A stretch of 64,000 nt of DNA from Paraphysoderma sedebokerense. Its lineage: Eukaryota > Blastocladiomycota > Physodermatomycetes > Physodermatales > Physodermataceae. The stretch is taken from the NCBI GenBank assembly GCA_025602915.1, contig JAHLJZ010000101.1, positions 1-64,000 on the forward strand. Direction: 5' to 3'. Each line of letters opens with the position of its first letter. The first letter of the stretch is position 1. The notes beneath the pieces are model-generated. The model was not told the origin of the DNA and searched no databases. It saw nothing but the letters and a program-made list of their open reading frames with translations. Shown in pieces: positions 60,742-64,000 of the stretch. The translations under genes and the position numbers were made by a program.

Positions 60742-61442
60742 ATGCACTTTATCATGCTACCGTCTTTTGCACTTCTCCTTTTGCTTTTAGCACTTTCAAT
60801 TCACTCCACCACAGCCGATGGCCTTTTTAACGACATTCGGTTAATTTCCTTGAACGGAAGGAATGAATCAGAAGCAAGACGAACTATTACTTATCTGTCA
60901 GGTAGATATTCTAGAACCTCCATCGTCGCATAGAGTCTGTAACTGCAATAAAACTAACCATTATTCTCCAAATAAATTCATTTTAAATTCTTTAATAGCC
61001 GACGAAGGACTGGAAATTCAAGTGCGCAACAATCGGGAAGGATCGACGAAATTTCAAATTTCTGAACACAGATTCAGTTGCTCCGTCACCATTGTCGAAG
61101 CCAGCGTCAATATCCCAATTACATTATTTTCAACATTCGATTGTCAAAGTATGTATCCCTTTTCCACTACTATAATTCTAATTCCGATAATGTATCAAAT
61201 CATGCGTATTCCGCACATAATGCGAGTAAGATACACTAACATGAAAAAAATTGAATTCTTCAGATAAGCTCAGTGCTACGGACGGACTCCTGCAAATTCC
61301 TCGAACTGCTATAAAATACACCAAAACTTCAAAACCCGTTATTCTTGCGGACACAAGCTACTACGTTACAGTCTCATTCTCCGACTTGAACAGCCATTCC
61401 AACACTCTTCCCTTCGGCCCCTTTGAAATAAGGGCTCGATGA
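60742..61442 (+). CDS. small secreted protein, unrecognised
   Basis: Three exons, 60742-60901, 60999-61148, 61264-61442, join in phase (162 residues). A second in-frame ATG is 4 codons in. The N-terminus is a clear signal peptide: a hydrophobic core (FALLLLLLALSIHS) and an Ala-rich cleavage region (STTADG). The mature part is about 135 residues, mostly beta-prone, with two cysteines. It ends with YYVTVSFSDLN and GPFEIRAR, which resembles the last strand of Kre9/Knh-like Ig domains of fungal cell-wall proteins, though the match is weak. There is no C-terminal hydrophobic tail, so no GPI anchor is expected. Confidence 0.75.
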
Positions 61443-62019
61443 GACGAAATAGAGGCATTATAAAAACATTAACTAAACATATCGCTCCCTAACAATGAAG
61501 CAGAATTCCTGGGTTTAGAACTTACTTGACGCAGTTAATTTATTAGATTGGAAAGTGTTTTTGTATTAAGATAGAGAATTTTATATTTAATGTTGCATGT
61601 ATAGGATACCACCAGTTTTTGTTTAAGCACGAACTTGTGGACTAAACCGTCGTGAAATGAAATATATACAATGTTTTCTAAGTTGTTCAGAAATATCGTG
61701 TGACAAAGTTAATAATCAACCACCCAGCTATCCAACTATCAATCTTGTCGCGCTCAAATAATAATATTCTGAGTTATCGCCACAGCTACGGTGCCGGAGC
61801 ATACAATTTTTACATATTAGAAAGTGAATATCTATTCATACTTGTACATATGAATTCACGAGCTATTTCATTCGAATACTGATTTATTCCAAGTTATTAG
61901 CATTGCTTCTCTCAACGTCACGTGATTCCCTTGCTCCTAGCAACGGCATTCTCAATCGTATCATCCACAGAGATAAATCGTAGACGTACTTGAAGTCGAA
62001 TTGAAAAGATTAGAGCAAG
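61443..62019. other. spacer upstream of the nucleoporin gene
   Basis: 577 bp, AT-rich, 3' region of the secreted-protein gene and promoter of the nucleoporin gene. No exon was seen; an additional upstream nucleoporin exon cannot be excluded. Confidence 0.4.
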
Positions 62020-64000
62020 ATGTTGCATTCCGACAATCATGATCAGACGTCGTCTTCCAAAAATTATGTAAATCATCATTACTACTCCCTCTCGACGGTC
62101 CCCTTGCCGCAACCTCCCCATCCCTCAAATTCATCACAATCCGTCGTCAACATCCCGGCCCCAAAATCAGATTTCCATCGGCCTCTTGATGATAACTTGA
62201 ACAGCTTTATTCCCTTCGGTTCGGTATTTGATTTGGACGATTCCTCATGTATACACTTTCGCACTCAATCCCACAACACTGAACTCGTCCTGCAACGAAT
62301 ATACAAATACACGTCCGCCTCGTCTTCTTCTTCCGATAGATCACTTCTCAACACCGTGCCCACAACGATTCAAAAGATTCTCAAGTTCGAGCATGCTATT
62401 CTCCCCGATATACATTTCTTTCAAGATTCTAGAAACTTGAATCACATCGTTTGCACCTTGATCTCGGCGAATGGGGTGGCGTATAGATTTAATTGGTTCA
62501 AAAACGAGAGTTTATTCGAATCAATGACTGCAACCAATGTTTTGAATATGGTCCAATGTTTTCCGCTTGTTGGAAGGTTTAATCATTTGATGGTTCCATT
62601 GTCGTGTTATTCTCCTCACCCCGACGCCATTCTTATTCCTTGTTCCGATGGAACGATTGTAAAGTGTTCCTTACCGTTCTACAACAATCTTGAATACTCT
62701 GCTGGTTTGTTATAGCTTCTAATATCTCCGCTTTATTTGTCGCTGTACATTATTCTTGCTTGGCGTGTCCTGGTCTTGACGCTGTGTCTGTCTACGAGAC
62801 TTGGATTCGTTTTAACTTGCTTTATTTTCATTCTATTTAGACGACGTAGAAATCACCCTCTTATCTGCGCAAGGAAAATTCATAGATAAAATTATGAATT
62901 TATTTGGATCCTCGCATGTTCCGGAAATCAATAGAGTGCTTGGAATGACCTCCATTTATCTTGACTCTGAAGAATTTCTGATCGCGTTCTTTCAAGCTGG
63001 TGGAATTCGTGCATGGAGGAATAGTACTTATATTGATACAACTTTTGAATTTCCACTTCATCCAACTTCATCTGAAATTTCCAAAATACGGAAAGTTCTC
63101 CCGTCAAACATCACTCAACGACACATGCGGATCTTTGGGTTAAAAACATATCAATTCCATGCTCATGCGTTATCACCCAATAATGTCGTAGAGTTCAACT
63201 TGGTAGTCTATGTTCCATCCGATGTCCCGAAGTTCTTCATTTACAAATGTGAAATTGACGGCTCAAGGAATTTATCGGCTGTACTCATCGATGAGCGATC
63301 GGTTTTGATCAGATCCGACGAACAGTTGATTGATTTTGGCATTTCGGAATCCACTCACGTATCAGAAGCATTATGGGTTACATTCAATCAACCCCGGGGT
63401 TATGCTGTCCGTTACAGTTATCTCAACCTGCTAGAATCTCGTTATTCCTCGACATATTCGCTGAATCAGAAATGGATCACGGTATACCAAGAGAAAGCCA
63501 AGAAAGTTTCAGAGTCAGAGATTCAGACGGGCATCATGGACGGAAAAGATGTGGCAGATATTTATCTCGACTTTGTCTTTTCATCATCTAATTCATCCAG
63601 TTTACAAACCTTTTCAAACGAAATGATCCGAAACGCTATCATCAATTTCGCATCACAATCTCAAAACCAAAGTTCTCAGTCATACAATAGCCAAGACGTC
63701 TTTTCTTCTGATCAAAATACTGTCTCCTACATCCCCTCGACTCGATCGGAATTGAAATCCTATATAATGGACTGTGTTTCGAGTTGCGTTAAACTCGAAT
63801 TTGTCGGAAACTCAGATACCCTCCATTATCATAAATTCCAGAACGATATTCGGGCCACCTGGGATCGTTTTGTAGCGTACTTATTGGAATCTTATTTTGA
63901 GTTATCTAAACCGTTATCGATCGTGATAAACTCAAACATGGATGAATCAATCATGATCGCTCAGCGTGGTTGTCTGTCTTTTCTGAAAACTATGGAGTCA
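62020..64000 (+). CDS. NUP120: Nup120/Nup160-type nucleoporin, cut by the window edge
   Basis: Exon 1 is 62020-62704 and exon 2 starts at 62841 (phase 1) and stays open to the right edge: about 615 residues without a stop. The N-terminal ~100 residues are low-complexity and His/Ser/Pro-rich. After that the sequence has the feel of the Nup120/160 beta-propeller, with blocks such as ILPDIHFFQDSRNLNHIVCT, PHPDAILIPCSDGTIVKCSL and SEALWVTFNQPRGYAVRYSY. Near the edge DIRATWDRFVAYLLESYFEL followed by SKPLSIVI matches the W-F-hydrophobic-KPL block of Nup160. The family is a Y-complex (Nup84/Nup107) scaffold subunit of the nuclear pore. Family proteins are 1000-1400 residues, so about half is missing here. 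Confidence 0.75.

Overview
The window reads as nuclear DNA of a filamentous or early-diverging fungus. The genes are AT-rich with several short GT-AG introns. They include fungus-typical architectures: a fused mitochondrial ARG5,6, a Zn2Cys6 plus fungal_trans regulator, a WOPR (Gti1/Pac2) factor and cytosolic hybrid histidine kinases. A RapGAP-domain gene and a UBL3-like gene favour a lineage outside the yeasts, perhaps outside Dikarya, but no species can be named. All gene models were joined by hand from splice signals, reading phase and family motifs.

Region 1 (1-18.3 kb): a partial tRNA-Lys, two intron-bearing tRNA-Asn genes in inverted orientation, a tRNA-Arg, and an F-box/leucine-rich-repeat gene whose frame breaks near its end. 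A run of minus-strand signalling genes follows: a compact RapGAP, a prenylatable UBL3-like protein and a NIMA-family kinase. Two tandem paralogues of an unrecognised short hydrophobic protein family come next, then a minus-strand WOPR transcription factor. From 18.3 to 22.5 kb no gene could be supported.

Region 2 (22.5-45 kb): a double-C2 protein with a proline-rich tail, then four paralogous PAS-PAS-HisKA-HATPase-REC hybrid histidine kinases (here HHK-A to HHK-D), all on the plus strand. A Zn2Cys6 regulator lies on the opposite strand between the third and fourth. This sensor cluster is the most striking feature of the window. A-C share exon structure, while D is divergent.

Region 3 (45-64 kb): GID5/ARMC8 (GID/CTLH ubiquitin ligase) is divergently paired with a SWI5-like recombination gene. 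Next come an unrecognised minus-strand gene with an acidic C-terminus ending in CVIC, and a duplicated 179-bp segment beside it. A small intronless gene, an imperfect inverted repeat, ARG5,6 and a small secreted protein follow. The first ~620 residues of a Nup120/Nup160-type nucleoporin run off the right edge.
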